64,000 nucleotides of DNA from Desulfatitalea sp. BRH_c12. Lineage in GTDB: Bacteria; Desulfobacterota; Desulfobacteria; Desulfobacterales; Desulfosarcinaceae. Below are positions 63,022-64,000 of this stretch, piece by piece. How positions within the stretch are numbered: position 1 is the first letter of the stretch; every line of letters starts with the position of its first letter. Below the pieces are notes generated by a model, which was given only the letters and a program-made list of their open reading frames with translations, made no database searches and had not been told where the DNA came from. The stretch is taken from NCBI GenBank assembly GCA_000961655.1, contig LADR01000067.1, positions 62,001-126,000 of the forward strand, read 5' to 3'. A program made the translations under genes and the position numbers.

Positions 63022-63960
63022 TCAGGTCAGCACCGTTCCTGGCGGCAGGGGATGTCCCCGCAGAAAATCCTTGATGGGCAACCGTTTTCCCGACTCGCTC
63101 TGAATTTCATCGAGGAACAGGACGCCCTGATTGGTCGCAATGCGCAATTCATCGGGGAAGCCAGGCACCACTGTACCCGATGGCGCCGGCAAAAGCGTCT
63201 CTTCAGCTGCGTGGGCCTTCAGGATCTTCAAACGCTTGCCATTTAATAGGCAAAAGGCTCCCGGCCAAGGGGTCATGGCGCGCACGAAAGCGTCCAGGCG
63301 TCCGGCCGGCTGGTGCCAGCGAACGTGACCGTCCTCTTTTTTCAGCATGGGTGCATAGGTAGCGTCATCGTGGCGCTGTGCACGGGGAAAAAGGGTGCCT
63401 GCCTTCAACTGGGCCAGCGTGTCCATCAGTAACTCGGCCCCCATGCGCGAAAGGCGCCGCAACAGCGTATCCGCCGTATCATCGGGACTGATAGCGGTTT
63501 CGGCACGCAACAGGATGTCTCCGGTATCCACGCCGCTGTCCATCAGCATTGTGGTGACGCCGGTTTTCTGTTCACCCCGGATCATGGCCCACTGGACGGG
63601 CGCAGGTCCCCGGTACTTGGGCAGCAGCGAGCCGTGAATATTGATTGCGCCATGCCGCGGAATTTTCAGGACGCTCACCGGCAGTATTTGTCCGAACGCC
63701 ACAACGACCATGAAGTCGGGTCGAAGTTCTTGCAGGCGGGCCACAAAGGCGGGCTCTCGAATTTTGGCTGGTTGGGCCACTGCAAAGCCGAGTTGCTGCG
63801 CTGCCTGTTTGACCGGTGGCGCAGCGAGACTGCGGCCTCTGCCTTTGGGGCGGTCGGGTTGGGTCACAACCAGCGACACATCGCAGCCCGCCGCATGCAG
63901 CGCATGCAGCGGCGGCACTGCAAAATCCGGGGTTCCCATGAAGACGATGGATGTTTTCAC
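63022..63960 (-). CDS. fmt: Methionyl-tRNA formyltransferase
   Basis: This 312-residue enzyme formylates initiator Met-tRNA. The core is FMGTPDFAVPPLHAL and INIHGSLLPKYRGPAPVQWAM with the catalytic Asn-His pair, then the Asp in DSGVDTGDILL. The C-terminal OB-like domain is complete. The start is GTG at 63960 with AGGGAGA about six bases upstream. The first gene beyond it, ending two bases away, is probably def. Confidence 0.95.
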   Translation of the reverse strand: MKTSIVFMGTPDFAVPPLHALHAAGCDVSLVVTQPDRPKGRGRSLAAPPVKQAAQQLGFAVAQPAKIREPAFVARLQELRPDFMVVVAFGQILPVSVLKIPRHGAINIHGSLLPKYRGPAPVQWAMIRGEQKTGVTTMLMDSGVDTGDILLRAETAISPDDTADTLLRRLSRMGAELLMDTLAQLKAGTLFPRAQRHDDATYAPMLKKEDGHVRWHQPAGRLDAFVRAMTPWPGAFCLLNGKRLKILKAHAAEETLLPAPSGTVVPGFPDELRIATNQGVLFLDEIQSESGKRLPIKDFLRGHPLPPGTVLT

Positions 63961-63962
63961 GC

Positions 63963-64000
63963 CTATTCTCCCTGATGCTTGAGGTATTTCTTCACGCGGC
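63963..64000 (-). CDS. Partial CDS at window edge, probably peptide deformylase C-terminus
   Basis: Only the last twelve codons are inside: the frame ends RVKKYLKHQGE and stop TAG (63965-63963), two bases before the fmt start. The basic tail and the position upstream of fmt fit peptide deformylase (def), since def-fmt is a common pair. The identity is an inference from context; the sequence is too short to prove it. Confidence 0.4.
   Translation of the reverse strand, partial: RVKKYLKHQGE

Overview
This window looks like chromosomal core DNA of a Gram-negative, moderately GC-rich bacterium, most likely a Desulfobacterota (sulfate-reducer-like, Desulfobacteraceae/Desulfosarcinaceae type). That placement is inference. 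It rests on the mix of genes: a complete type II secretion operon, DUF3187 and pseudo-5'-nucleotidase outer-membrane barrels, citramalate synthase in a branched-chain amino acid (BCAA) operon, a minimal SufCB (SMS-type) Fe-S operon, an HPr-domain protein, and rnpB directly behind a Nif3/C4-zinc-ribbon pair. No prophage, integrase, IS element, CRISPR array or rRNA is visible.

Layout. 0.1-5.4 kb (minus): a dynamin-like GTPase, a small SlyD-like protein with a Cys-rich tail, and a coiled-coil lipoprotein followed by a 5'-nucleotidase-like protein that has lost its metal ligands and gained a C-terminal beta-barrel. 5.7-11.7 kb: a zinc-lobe-less alcohol dehydrogenase and EfpL (+), a PHP phosphoesterase and a GGDEF diguanylate cyclase (-), class 1B dihydroorotate dehydrogenase (+), and a sirtuin (-). 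12.0-21.2 kb (minus): an ilvD-ilvB-ilvN-ilvC-cimA-leuA pathway cluster. A consensus promoter, a 29-codon Ile/Val/Leu-rich leader peptide and a strong intrinsic terminator with a competing antiterminator precede it, which is a textbook attenuator that standard gene calling misses. 21.4-30 kb: DUF3187 barrel, SDR, YqgE, a 49-residue Cys protein, a second dynamin-like GTPase, an orphan ParA, and a YcaO-TPR fusion. 30.3-36 kb (+): hisB, a secreted unknown, dnaG-rpoD with a good sigma70 promoter, and a tRNA with anticodon CAT. 36-45.7 kb: nif3, the zinc-ribbon protein, RNase P RNA, sufC-sufB (SMS type), the HPr-domain protein, ispD, a LOG-like protein and yvcK (-), and an AhpF-like thioredoxin-reductase fusion. 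45.7-48.4 kb (minus): rpe-aroQ and an exported YidD-like protein with a TPR/membrane partner. 48.5-61.6 kb (minus): a complete T2SS operon F-G-H-I-J-K-L-M-N-C-D-E whose secretin ends in a SPOR domain. 61.7-64 kb (minus): rsmB, fmt and the last codons of a gene in the usual place of def.

Three families of short dispersed intergenic repeats occur. One is a hairpin element with three related copies (about 13.7, 21.2 and 28.1 kb), of which the 28.1 kb copy has perfect nested inverted repeats like a MITE. One is a CCCGTTGG-type tandem repeat bracketing parA. One is a CGTTAAATCG-type repeat in the cimA-leuA gap and between rnpB and sufC. The most rewarding items for a second look are the BCAA attenuator, the metal-less 5'-nucleotidase/barrel fusion, the secretin-SPOR fusion, the acidic cofactor loop of IlvC, the YcaO-TPR protein and the repeat family.
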